Shown here in pieces: positions 19,028-26,708 of a DNA stretch of 38,220 nucleotides (position 1 is its first letter; each line of letters begins with the position of its first letter). The DNA lies in contig JAGRLX010000042.1 of NCBI GenBank assembly GCA_020441605.1, forward strand, positions 1-38,220. The letters are read 5' to 3'. The notes under the pieces are model-generated. The model saw only the letters and a list, made by a program, of their open reading frames with translations. It ran no database searches and was not told where the DNA came from. Both the position numbers and the translations under genes were made by a program. Origin of the DNA: Alphaproteobacteria bacterium. Lineage in GTDB: Bacteria; Pseudomonadota; Alphaproteobacteria; Rhizobiales; Aestuariivirgaceae.

Positions 19028-21292
19028 TCAGCCCGGGCACTCCGGCAGGCGCACGGGATTGGGGGTATCGGCAAGCTCTTGAGTGGTTGCACAGGCAGGA
19101 AAGCTGGCCTTGCGCATATGGTCGGCTATGACCTTGGCGGTTGCGGGCGACCAGCCGCGGTTGAACGCGAAGCGCTCGATGCTGAGTAGGCCCGGATATT
19201 TCGCAATACCTCGCTGGGCAACAGCCTTGGCTTCTTCTGACTTGCCGAGTGCAGCGAGGCTTCCGGCCATGACGACGAAACCATCAGTATTCATCTCGTT
19301 CTCAGGCTGGCGGGACTGAATGCGCAGGGCATCCTCATATCGGCCAACCATAAACAAGGCGAGCCTCATGCAGGGGATCGACCAGTTCGGATAGCCGGGG
19401 TTGAGGGCAAGAGCGCGGTCGGTGCTTTCTGCGCCGCGTTCCGCCTTGCCGTAATTGTGCGCCATGCAGGAATAGGTAACGAGAAGGTCGAAGGCGTTGG
19501 GGTTGAGGCGCAGCGCCTCGTCAAACTGAGCTTCGCCTTGCGCGAGGTCGCCGCTGAGCGTGAGCGCATAGCCCAAGGACCCATGGGCATCGGCATCCAT
19601 AGGGTCGAGCTCAACACCCTTGCGCGTGTATTTGATCATTTCCTGAATGAGAGCGGGCGCGTTGGGTTCGTAGGTGACGCGCCAGGCATTGCCATGGGCG
19701 TATTTGACATAGGCCCGCGCAAAGGTCGGATCCCTCTCGATAGCCTGCAGGAGAAGCTTCTGGCCCTCACGCATGTGTTCAGGTGAAAGATCGGAATGCA
19801 TCGTCTCCTGCGCGAGCAGATAAGTCTCGTAGGCGTCGAGGTCGGATGGACGCTTGCGCTTGGCGCTGGCCACCATATTCTCATGGAGCGTGCCCTCCCT
19901 GCTGCCAACACTGTTGGCGATATGATCAGAGACATCGCTTTGGATAGCGAAGATTTCGCCCGCAGGACGGTCATAGCGATCCGACCATAGGATGGCGCTG
20001 CTCGCGGTATCGACGAGCTGGGCGGTGACGCGCACATGACCATTCTCGCGCTGGAAGGTTCCTTTCAGGGCGTAACCAACCTTGAGGTCCGTTCCGAGCT
20101 TGCGGATATCCGCGGGGCTTCCCTTGTAGGCATCCGTCGTGTCCTTGGCCATGACACGGAAGTCCCAGTAACGCGACAGATCGGTGATGGTGTCGACGGT
20201 CAGGGCTTCCGCAATACGCGCGTCTTCGGCGCCACCGGACAGGCTCTGGAAGGGCAGGATCGCGACCGACGGCTTGGTTACGGGTTCTGGCGCCGGCTGC
20301 GTGAAGAACCACCCGGCGCCCGCCGTAACAACGAGCACCACGACGGCGGCGATCGCATAAAGGGTAGTGCGGCGGGATGCCGGGGCAGAAGCAGCCGGGT
20401 TCGCCTGTGGAGCTGAAGGTGATGGCTGCGGTTGCGCCGCCGCGGCAGACGCCGAGACCGGCACAGAAGCTGTTGCCACCGGCGCAGCAGGCGCGCCATT
20501 GCCATGATGGCCATTGGCCACGATCTTGCGGCGTAGTTCCTCGATCTCGGGCGATGGGTCGACGCCAAGTTCCTCCCGCAAGAGGGTCCGGACCTTGTCG
20601 TAGTGCCGCAGGGCCTGTGACCGCTCGCCGGCGGCGTAATAGGCTTCCATCAGAAGCCGGTGTGACGCCTCCCGCAGATTGTCGGCCTGAACCAAACGGC
20701 GGGCCATGTCGGTCCGGGCTGGACCATCGAGCAGCGGGATCAGCCGGTCCATCGCCGCGATGTAGTGACGGTTGTAATGTTCGCGCTGCTCCATCAGCCA
20801 GTGATCGAGCCCTGTTTCGGACGCCGTGAGATCTGCGAGGAACGGTCCGCGCCATTGATCAATGGCCCTTTGCAGGGACTCACGCGTGCTAAGCCTGACA
20901 TCACGCAGGAAACTGTCGGTATCGAGAGCCACAAGATCTGGATGAAGGGCAACCGTCGCTTCGAGCGATGCGAAGAACGCTGCATCCAGTCCGGTCAGGT
21001 CCCTCCGCAAGACCGCGAGCGCCTGACGCAGGCTGTTCTTCGCCTGCTCCTCGCTGTGCTCGGCCCAGAGCGCGCCGGCGAGCGCGTCCCGGCTCATGCC
21101 GCGGCCGGGGGCCGTGGCCAGCATGGCGAGCAGCAGCCGGTTCTTCTTGCTGGCGATCTCGAGGGCTTGGCCGTCAGGTCCGGCCAACAAGAAAGGGCCA
21201 AGCAGGGAAAGGTGGAAAACGCCGGAAACAGCAGTGCTGGGCGGCGCAGGCGAGGCTCCGGTCGTTGCCCCGTTGGGGGATTTGCTAGACAT
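19028..21292 (-). CDS. SARP/BTAD-type regulator with transmembrane segment and TPR periplasmic half
   Basis: A 754-aa protein. Residues about 25-115 are an OmpR/SARP-like DNA-binding domain (FHLSLLGPFLLAGPDGQAL, SRDALAGALWAEHSEEQAKN, LRQALAVLRRDL). Residues 120-265 form a bacterial transcriptional activation (BTAD) helix bundle (LMEAYYAAGERSQALRHYDK, LREELGVDPSPEIEELRRKI). A Pro/Ala-rich linker leads to one membrane helix (about 305-333, LYAIAAVVVLVVTAGAGWFF). Next comes a FlgO/TolB-N-like segment (VAILPFQSLSGGAEDARIAE, LKGTFQRENGHVRVTAQLVD), then TPR-like repeats (GSLGYALTLSGDLAQGEAQF, EALRLNPNAF). The layout resembles CadC/HilA-type membrane regulators: DNA-binding inside, sensing outside. 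No target is obvious nearby; the next gene upstream is divergent and exported. Confidence 0.85.
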   Translation of the reverse strand: MSSKSPNGATTGASPAPPSTAVSGVFHLSLLGPFLLAGPDGQALEIASKKNRLLLAMLATAPGRGMSRDALAGALWAEHSEEQAKNSLRQALAVLRRDLTGLDAAFFASLEATVALHPDLVALDTDSFLRDVRLSTRESLQRAIDQWRGPFLADLTASETGLDHWLMEQREHYNRHYIAAMDRLIPLLDGPARTDMARRLVQADNLREASHRLLMEAYYAAGERSQALRHYDKVRTLLREELGVDPSPEIEELRRKIVANGHHGNGAPAAPVATASVPVSASAAAAQPQPSPSAPQANPAASAPASRRTTLYAIAAVVVLVVTAGAGWFFTQPAPEPVTKPSVAILPFQSLSGGAEDARIAEALTVDTITDLSRYWDFRVMAKDTTDAYKGSPADIRKLGTDLKVGYALKGTFQRENGHVRVTAQLVDTASSAILWSDRYDRPAGEIFAIQSDVSDHIANSVGSREGTLHENMVASAKRKRPSDLDAYETYLLAQETMHSDLSPEHMREGQKLLLQAIERDPTFARAYVKYAHGNAWRVTYEPNAPALIQEMIKYTRKGVELDPMDADAHGSLGYALTLSGDLAQGEAQFDEALRLNPNAFDLLVTYSCMAHNYGKAERGAESTDRALALNPGYPNWSIPCMRLALFMVGRYEDALRIQSRQPENEMNTDGFVVMAGSLAALGKSEEAKAVAQRGIAKYPGLLSIERFAFNRGWSPATAKVIADHMRKASFPACATTQELADTPNPVRLPECPG

Positions 21293-21504
21293 CTTTGCTT
21301 TTCACAATTTTTTTATGGCAAGCAGCAAGGGCTTTTTATGTCCGGTTGCTAGCCTCCGTGGACTGACGATCCAAAGAAAAGGGCCAGCGCCGATGCGTAA
21401 CTATTGCTCAGATTGAATGCGTTGACAATCTCGTCCGGGCCCACGTCTTGGACGGGTGCTACTCGCCCTCTCACAACTTCTACATCTCGTCGAGGAGAAC
21501 GGCC

Positions 21505-22095
21505 ATGCGGGCAGCCCTGCGCGCAATTGCGATGTTTTTTGCCTTTCCCGTTCATCTGGCCATGGCCTGGACCGATCTGCAGATTGCGGAGCTGCCGGGG
21601 CCGATCCGCGAATATGCAGAGGCGCTGAAGCCCTATTGTGAAGTCATGGGCAAGCAAGACGTCGTGGTGAATGGGATCTACTCCGACCGGCTCTATGGGG
21701 AACTTGACGTCAATGGCGACGGCTTGCGCGATTACATCATCTACAAGTGCATGTTTGGTTGCGACGGGGAGCCCTACGCGCTTCAGGGGCTGGGACCGGG
21801 CTGCATGTTTGGAAGCCTGCTTCTTTCCTCAGCAACTGGTTACCGGAGCGTACCGGTGCCCGGTCAGCTTGTGAGCCTTGAACGGGCACCGCGCCTGCGT
21901 GTCGCTGTCTATCGCGCTCACATCAACGCGCAGGACTGCGGCGGGCAGTGGTACTGCAATTATGTCTATGAACTGAGGGATGATTGGTTCCGCGTCGTCG
22001 GACCCTGCCCGCTGAAGGGATGTGGGGCCCTGCTCTCGGCGCTTCCCCAGTACGACGACCGGCAGGCTGCGGCGGCCCCTGGCGAAGGCGACTGA
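21505..22095 (+). CDS. Exported cysteine-rich hypothetical protein
   Basis: A 196-aa protein with a Sec signal (MRAALRAIAMFFAFPVHLAMA) and a strong GAGGAG ribosome site before the ATG at 21505; longer frames start outside this context. The mature part has several Cys residues (PYCEVMG, IYKCMFGCDGEP, GPGCMFG, QDCGGQWYC, GPCPLKGCG), which suggests disulfides in the periplasm. It also has one EF-hand-like loop, DVNGDGLRDYI. I recognise no family. It is divergent from the SARP-type regulator with 212 bases between, so it may be its target. Confidence 0.7.
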   Translation: MRAALRAIAMFFAFPVHLAMAWTDLQIAELPGPIREYAEALKPYCEVMGKQDVVVNGIYSDRLYGELDVNGDGLRDYIIYKCMFGCDGEPYALQGLGPGCMFGSLLLSSATGYRSVPVPGQLVSLERAPRLRVAVYRAHINAQDCGGQWYCNYVYELRDDWFRVVGPCPLKGCGALLSALPQYDDRQAAAAPGEGD

Positions 22096-22117
22096 GGGTC
22101 CGCTCCGCCAGATCTTC

Positions 22118-22486
22118 TCAGACGCCGTCTATTCTGCACTTGTTCATGTGGACTTCGCGGGACGTCATATTAAAGCCCGCGACATAAGCGATATAGCCGA
22201 TAGTCGGCTTGGATGCCGCCGAGTTGGCCAGCTTCTCGTGGGTTAGGCTGAGGCGCTGCACCATCACATAGGCACAAACGGTCGTGCCGTGCTCGTTGAA
22301 GATGCGATGCAAACAGAACGGCAAAATGCTGATCCGCTCCGCCTTCTTCTGGCGGGTGCGCTGGACGCGTTGGGGGGCGGAATCAAAGCGCGTGACAGAA
22401 ATCCTGTCGAAGTCGACTTCAAGCAGGTGGTTCCAGAATTCGATCTCCGGTCTTGCGACTACGAAGCCTTGATGGACATCCGACAT
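22118..22486 (-). CDS. Hypothetical protein, 122 aa
   Basis: The frame begins best at the ATG at 22486 (MSDVHQGFVVARPEIEFWNH), preceded by GGGCGGGAT; an extension to 22552 has no ribosome site. The protein is soluble, with protein-like text (LLEVDFDRISVTRFD, SILPFCLHRIFNEHGTTVCA, PTIGYIAYVAGF). No family recognised. It is convergent with the exported protein at 21505-22095. The 300 bases upstream (22487-22782) contain no gene I can support and probably hold mobile-element debris. Confidence 0.4.
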   Translation of the reverse strand: MSDVHQGFVVARPEIEFWNHLLEVDFDRISVTRFDSAPQRVQRTRQKKAERISILPFCLHRIFNEHGTTVCAYVMVQRLSLTHEKLANSAASKPTIGYIAYVAGFNMTSREVHMNKCRIDGV

Positions 22487-22782
22487 GATATCCCGCCTTG
22501 CCCGACGCTGCCCGGATGAATGGATGGTGTCAGTTGTAAATTTTCGCAGCAAGGTCGTCGCGCCCCCTTGGGAAGACGTGCGACTTGCAGCAGGCAGAGG
22601 TCATTAGATCGCTCGCCAATCAAGCGGTTGGGGGTTTACAGTAAGAACGACCTCAGGACAGCTGCCGAGGCATCAGACCGATGTCACGGTACTCGAAGCT
22701 GAGGTTGCCGGGCGAACGACCGATCGTCGATGACCGGCAGCGGCGATACCAGGTTGAACATCGTGACCAAGAGCCTATGTAG

Positions 22783-22860
22783 TCATGTGAACGCGACCAT
22801 GAAGTTCAGGCCTACACCATGCCTTTTGAGGAAAGCCAAGGGGTCGGCGCTGATCTCCAT
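22783..22860 (-). pseudogene. Start of an N-ATPase subunit a gene (atpB), broken by a stop
   Basis: Three bases after the atpR stop an ATG opens MEISADPLAFLKRHGVGLNF and continues MVAFT to a TGA at 22785-22783. The pattern matches the beginning of N-ATPase subunit a as I know it (MxISPD..., G...LN.T..FTW), with the stop falling where Trp is expected (TGG to TGA). Beyond it the family sequence fades within about ten codons. In N-ATPase operons atpB follows atpR, which supports the reading. The match is short, so confidence is moderate. Confidence 0.5.
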
Positions 22861-22863
22861 CTT

Positions 22864-23154
22864 CTACTTCACCATGGGCTGCCCTGACAAAAGTCGCGCC
22901 ACGGCGTGGTGGGTCAGAATGAAACCGGCTGCCGCAGCAGCCAAGTGCGCCACTGCCCCGTCCTCAAGAAAGAACCAGCCTAATGACAGAACAATGATTG
23001 CCGCGCGTATTGCGCCAAGGACCAAAAACATGGTCAGTCGAGTCCCTTGCAGAAGTCTGCTGACTGAGGCCCACAGGAGGGCGAGATAGACGGCGGCGAC
23101 CCCGACCCCCAAAGCGAATGATATTATTAGTACCGGTAACATGGGAGTCAGCAT
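22864..23154 (-). CDS. atpR: Orphan N-ATPase accessory subunit AtpR
   Basis: A small three-helix membrane protein of about 96 aa: PVLIISFALGVGVAAVYLAL, VSRLLQGTRLTMFLVLGAIR, then AAIIVLSLGWFFLEDGAVAH and LAAAAAGFILTHHAVARLLS. This is the N-ATPase AtpR pattern, including the RxxL...G...R helix with Arg/Ser residues thought to help rotor assembly. ATG starts exist at 23154 and 23142, and a TTG at 23163; GAGGA lies 12 nt before 23142. None of the other N-ATPase genes (atpDCQ before, atpEFAG after) is present, only a broken atpB start. It is probably a relic with no partner here. Confidence 0.7.
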   Translation of the reverse strand: MLTPMLPVLIISFALGVGVAAVYLALLWASVSRLLQGTRLTMFLVLGAIRAAIIVLSLGWFFLEDGAVAHLAAAAAGFILTHHAVARLLSGQPMVK

Positions 23155-24235
23155 TCCTCGCAAGGGTCGACACTGACAGCCATTTTGAACATCGATGGCT
23201 GGCCACCCGGATTCAGGCTGACCAGTTGTATCACGATATTGGTCATGGCGGATCTGTCGATGTTTCCAACTTTAGGCATTGAGACAGCCAACCACCATGC
23301 TTTGTTGATCGTAAAAGCGGCGCGAAAGGCTTCAGGAGTGGTGTCGGCATCGCTTGAGGAGAAGGCTTCCATGCCGATCGGACCGAGGTAGCTCATGGCA
23401 TCCAATACCCTGGCAACACTGGGATAGTTGATTTCGCCTGTGCCCGGTTCACTGCGCCCCGGATTGTCATCGGTCCGAACCTCACCAATCCACGGCAAGC
23501 ACTTTTCACACCAGCGAACCAGGTGTCCTTCACCGATCTGGGTGTGGTGAAGGTCCAGATTGATGCGAGGCTGCGGGCGGTTCACTGAAGAGACCGCAGC
23601 CAGCACATCGGCAGTCGATCCGAACGGACAGCCGGGATGGTCAAGTGAGTTGAGATTCTCCAGCATGAAGACCACGCCTTAAGCCACATTTGGACTGGTA
23701 ACGACATCATGTTTCCAGATTGGGATGCCGCCATCGCCCAGACCTGTACAGTGCAGAGTGGGCTGGCCGACGCCCATACGCTTCCCTATCTGAGCCGTTT
23801 CGCGAGCCGATTTCAGCAGCATGTCGGCACCCTCATCATGTGCCACGCGGCCATTGCGGTCGAAGCGCTTCGCTCCTTCTTCGACAATGTCGGTTACGGC
23901 GCTGGCATCAATCCAGGGCATTGTTGTCCTTTTCAGACGGCCTGGGGATATGTAGTCGGATGAGTCAATGGATATGACGCCTTTGAGTAGAGCGCCGGAC
24001 TTCTGTTGCCGTTTGCGTTGAGGCAGGTAACCACGAGACCGTGGTCATTGACAGCCTTAAGGAGGGCTTTCTGCGCAACAGCTTTGCCGGGCATGCGGCC
24101 GAGATCAAAATGCGGCGCTGTGACCCAACCGCACATGTTTACTCCAATGCCATTTGCGCCTATCCGGGCAGCACTACCGATCATCTTTATGAACGACAGA
24201 CCCCCGACGCAGTCGGATGCGGAGCTAAACTTCAT
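23148..24235 (-). pseudogene. Hydroxypyruvate-isomerase-like TIM-barrel gene, broken in three frames
   Basis: Three successive frames make one protein of the sugar phosphate isomerase/hydroxypyruvate isomerase family. From 24235: MKFSSASDCVGGLSFIKMIG to CLNANGN. From about 23975: SGALLKGVISIDSSDY to GLGDGGIPIWKHDVV. From 23675: VFMLENLNSLDHPGCPFGST, INLDLHHTQIGEGHLVRWCE, DNPGRSEPGTGEINYPSVAR. The Glu of ENLN and the Asp/His/Glu sets of the barrel are present, but frameshifts near 23985 and 23677 separate them. The last ~50 codons (after AFRAAFTI) do not look like the family and suggest a junction. Its ATG overlaps the stop of an upstream gene tail (ATGA), so it was once second in an operon. 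Confidence 0.75.
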
Positions 24236-24330
24236 CCGTAGACCTCCGGTTCGGCAACCAGCTCAATTGCCACCCTGCAGCCTTCCTTCAGCGCCTTGCT
24301 GCCAGCTTCGGCAGCGATGGTAGTGCAACA
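24232..24330 (-). pseudogene. C-terminal tail of a lost gene upstream of the isomerase-like gene
   Basis: The frame ending at TGA 24234-24232 reads IAAEAGSKALKEGCRVAIEL then VAEPEVYG. Its stop overlaps the isomerase ATG as ATGA. The text looks like the last helix and strand of a sugar-type oxidoreductase (Gfo/Idh/MocA C-termini often end this way), but the piece is too short to be sure. The rest of the gene is missing; the istB scrap begins within 100 bases. Confidence 0.4.
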
Positions 24331-24399
24331 ATTCTGCAAGCTGCTCGACGAGACGGGCTTGGCGCAGCGCATCGACGTAGGCCACGCTGAGGTTTCGCG

Positions 24400-24530
24400 T
24401 CAGGCATGGTTTTTGAGGCGCCAGCTGTCGTTGCTGGTCACGACGATATTGCGGTGATGAGTGAACCGGCCGAGAAGTGCGGCGGTCATTCTGCATCGCC
24501 AAAGACGCTGGGCGAGTCGCCCGCGGCCTT
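24400..24530 (-). pseudogene. istB: IS21-family helper ATPase (istB) C-terminal remnant
   Basis: The minus strand encodes the last ~45 residues of an IstB-type ATPase: SPSVFGDAE, then after a one-base loss near 24488, MTAALLGRFTHHRNIVVTSN and DSWRLKNHA followed by a stop. This matches the usual IstB ending (VFGDAKMTxALLDRLTHH). The remainder of istB and all of istA are absent. The remnant lies between the SorC gene and the broken isomerase gene and probably explains the loss of the gene upstream of the isomerase. Confidence 0.7.
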
Positions 24531-24568
24531 GCGCATGGGCAACAGGCCAGGCGCCGGGGTGGCCTGAC

Positions 24569-25528
24569 CTAGCGCCCTTCGGCTACAAGCCGCTCGGCCA
24601 CGGTCTCGTCCGTCACCAGCACATGCGGCTCCAGGAGCCGCATGGCGCCACGAATGACCTGGTATTTCTGCCACCCGCCCGAAGCGAGAACCAGCTTTCT
24701 GGCGCCGCGCAGATCGCTGGGATCGACCGACACGACGCGCTTGTTCGCCGGATGGTCGATGATTTTGCCCTCGGCGTCGATGAAACGGCACAGCACGTCC
24801 CCGACGGCGCCCGCCGCCTGGAGTGCGGCAAGCTCTTCGCGTTCCAGCAGCAGATACTCGGATATGGTCGAAAACGGCGTCATGTCACCGACGCTCAGAA
24901 TGGCCAGATCGAGCTGCGCCGCACGGCGGAAGATCTCCTGTATGCCGGGATGGGCCATCAGCGCATCCCGCGTACGCCCGTCCGGGGCATAGACCGGTGC
25001 GGCCATCAGATAGCATTCCGCCGACAGACGATCAGCCAGGCGCCAGGCAAATTCCGATGGATTGGCACCGCTCACATGGGTCAGCCCGCCCAGCATGGAG
25101 ATGATGCTGATGCCGCTCTGCTCCCGGTATTCTATGCTGGGAAGGCTGGCGCTCAGTGTCTTGCCCCAGCCGAGGCCGATCGTCATGTTTTCCCTGACGA
25201 TCTCGCTGAGATAGCCACCAAGCACCGCGCCGATGATCTCCGGCGTGGCATTTGCATCCTGCGGCTTAGGGATGACGATGGCCCGCTCCAGCCCGAAGGC
25301 CTTTTCGAGCGCGCTTTCGAGTTCCACGCAATGGCTGAGCTTCGTGGTGACGCGTATCTGCACGATACCGCTTTGGCGCGAGCCGGCCAGAAAGCGAAGC
25401 ACGCGCGACCGGCTGAGCCCCAGGACTTTGGAGATTTCGTCCTGTGTCATTCCTTCCATGTAGTACAACCAGGCGACCTTGGTCTTGAGGTCGTCGTTGT
25501 AGTCGGAGGTGCTTGCCTGCTTTTCCAA
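24569..25528 (-). CDS. SorC-family sugar-responsive transcriptional regulator
   Basis: A 319-aa regulator: an N-terminal HTH (LKTKVAWLYYMEGMTQDEIS, KVLGLSRSRVLRFL) and a large SorC effector domain (IGLGWGKTLSASLPSIEYRE, ISIISMLGGLTHVSGANP, FRRAAQLDLAILSVGDM, GAVGDVLCRFIDAEGKIIDH). Family members bind phosphorylated sugars or polyols. No ATG precedes the HTH; the TTG at 25528 gives the usual family length, and the frame stays open to a TTG at 25669. It is downstream of the transporter genes on the same strand, but a stem-loop at 25649-25671 lies between. It is the likely controller of the divergent operons at 30.4 kb; the effector could be a phosphorylated intermediate. Confidence 0.9.
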   Translation of the reverse strand: MEKQASTSDYNDDLKTKVAWLYYMEGMTQDEISKVLGLSRSRVLRFLAGSRQSGIVQIRVTTKLSHCVELESALEKAFGLERAIVIPKPQDANATPEIIGAVLGGYLSEIVRENMTIGLGWGKTLSASLPSIEYREQSGISIISMLGGLTHVSGANPSEFAWRLADRLSAECYLMAAPVYAPDGRTRDALMAHPGIQEIFRRAAQLDLAILSVGDMTPFSTISEYLLLEREELAALQAAGAVGDVLCRFIDAEGKIIDHPANKRVVSVDPSDLRGARKLVLASGGWQKYQVIRGAMRLLEPHVLVTDETVAERLVAEGR

Positions 25529-25648
25529 GTCTCGGGGCTCTGCTTGTCTTGATTGGGGCCTCAGGAATCGGGTGCCGGTTTGGACTTTAACAGGAGCCAA
25601 TCCGGAATTGCCAATGCCAAAGTCTGGGCATGGGGAAGAAAGATGGCC

Positions 25649-25671
25649 TTGGGAGCCCGGTGCTCCCAAGA
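25649..25671 (-). terminator. Stem-loop after the transporter permease gene
   Basis: A perfect 9-bp stem, CTTGGGAGC and GCTCCCAAG, with a 5-nt loop, lies 22 nt past the permease stop. On the minus strand it is followed by a pyrimidine-rich run (ATCTTTCTTCCCC) rather than a pure T-run. It may work as a weak terminator that separates the transporter operon from the SorC gene. Confidence 0.5.
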
Positions 25672-25693
25672 CCGAGTTGCCGCCTCTTTCGGG

Positions 25694-26689
25694 CTAGTCC
25701 CGCCTGCGGAACAAGTCGACGAGGACGGCCAGGAGGACCACGAGACCGACAATGACGCGCTGCCAGAAGCCCGACACGTTGAGAAGCACCGTGCCATTGG
25801 CCAGAACAGCGAGCAGCAGGGCACCCAGCATCGTGCCGATGATCGAACCCTGTCCGCCGCGAAGCGAGGTGCCGCCGAGAATGGCGGCTGTGATGGCGCC
25901 CATCAGCCAGCCTTCGCCGACCGACGGCTGGCCCGCATCCATGCGGCTCGCATAGAGGATGCCGGCCAGGGCGGCAAACATGCCGGCAAGACCGAAGGCC
26001 ACGAGTTCGACGCGCTTGACGTGGATGCCGGCAAGGATCGCAGCTTCACGGTTGCCGCCGACGGCGAAGATGTTCCGACCGAAACGGGTCTGGGTGAGAA
26101 GCCAGATCAGCACGACACCAAGGGCGAGGAAGATGACCACCGGTATCGGCACGCCAAAAATGTCGCCCTTGCCGAATATGGTGAATTGCTCGCCAAGCGG
26201 GCGGATCGGATAGCCCTTGGTGATGACCAGAGTCATGCCGGCGAAGATTTCCCAGGTGGCTAGCGTGACGATGAACGGATTGAGGCGAAGGCCCGCCACG
26301 AAGACCCCGTTGATGAGGCCCAGAGCAAGGCCGAAAGCCATGGTCAAGGGAATGACGGCGTAGGGATGAACGCCAAGCGCGGTGAGCAGCAACGACCCGA
26401 CGATTGCCGAAAGACCCGCCGCAGCGCCGACCGAGAGATCGATGCCCCCCACCAGGAGAACCAGGGTCTGCCCGAGGGCGACGAGGCCCACGAAAGCGGC
26501 CTGCCTTACGACCACCGCGGCATTGTAACCCGACAGGAAATTTTCGGTTGCCAGCGACAACACGATCAGCAGGGCGATGAGGGCGACGAGAATGCCGCTG
26601 GCCTCCCAACGCCAGAAACGGGTGAGAAGGCTGTTTTTGCGTTGCGTTTTCACTGGGCTGCTCCCGGTCAGGTGTGTCGCCATGGTCAT
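25694..26689 (-). CDS. Ribose-type (CUT2) ABC transporter permease
   Basis: A 331-aa inner-membrane permease of the RbsC family with about ten hydrophobic segments. Family marks include GQTLVLLVGGIDLSVGA, NGVFVAGLRLNPFIVTLAT, then RFGRNIFAVGGNREAAILAG (cytoplasmic coupling loop) and AAILGGTSLRGGQGS. It pairs with the fused ATPase encoded 19 nt upstream. CUT2 systems need one permease as a homodimer, so with the binding protein the transporter would be complete. Substrates of the family are pentoses, tetritols, autoinducer-2 and similar small sugars. Confidence 0.93.
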   Translation of the reverse strand: MTMATHLTGSSPVKTQRKNSLLTRFWRWEASGILVALIALLIVLSLATENFLSGYNAAVVVRQAAFVGLVALGQTLVLLVGGIDLSVGAAAGLSAIVGSLLLTALGVHPYAVIPLTMAFGLALGLINGVFVAGLRLNPFIVTLATWEIFAGMTLVITKGYPIRPLGEQFTIFGKGDIFGVPIPVVIFLALGVVLIWLLTQTRFGRNIFAVGGNREAAILAGIHVKRVELVAFGLAGMFAALAGILYASRMDAGQPSVGEGWLMGAITAAILGGTSLRGGQGSIIGTMLGALLLAVLANGTVLLNVSGFWQRVIVGLVVLLAVLVDLFRRRD

Positions 26690-26708
26690 CGGTTCGTCCT
26701 TTGTGTTC

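Noticed and set aside
24461..25552. A 363-codon open frame on the plus strand
   Set aside because: It is antisense to the SorC regulator, which has clear HTH and effector motifs.
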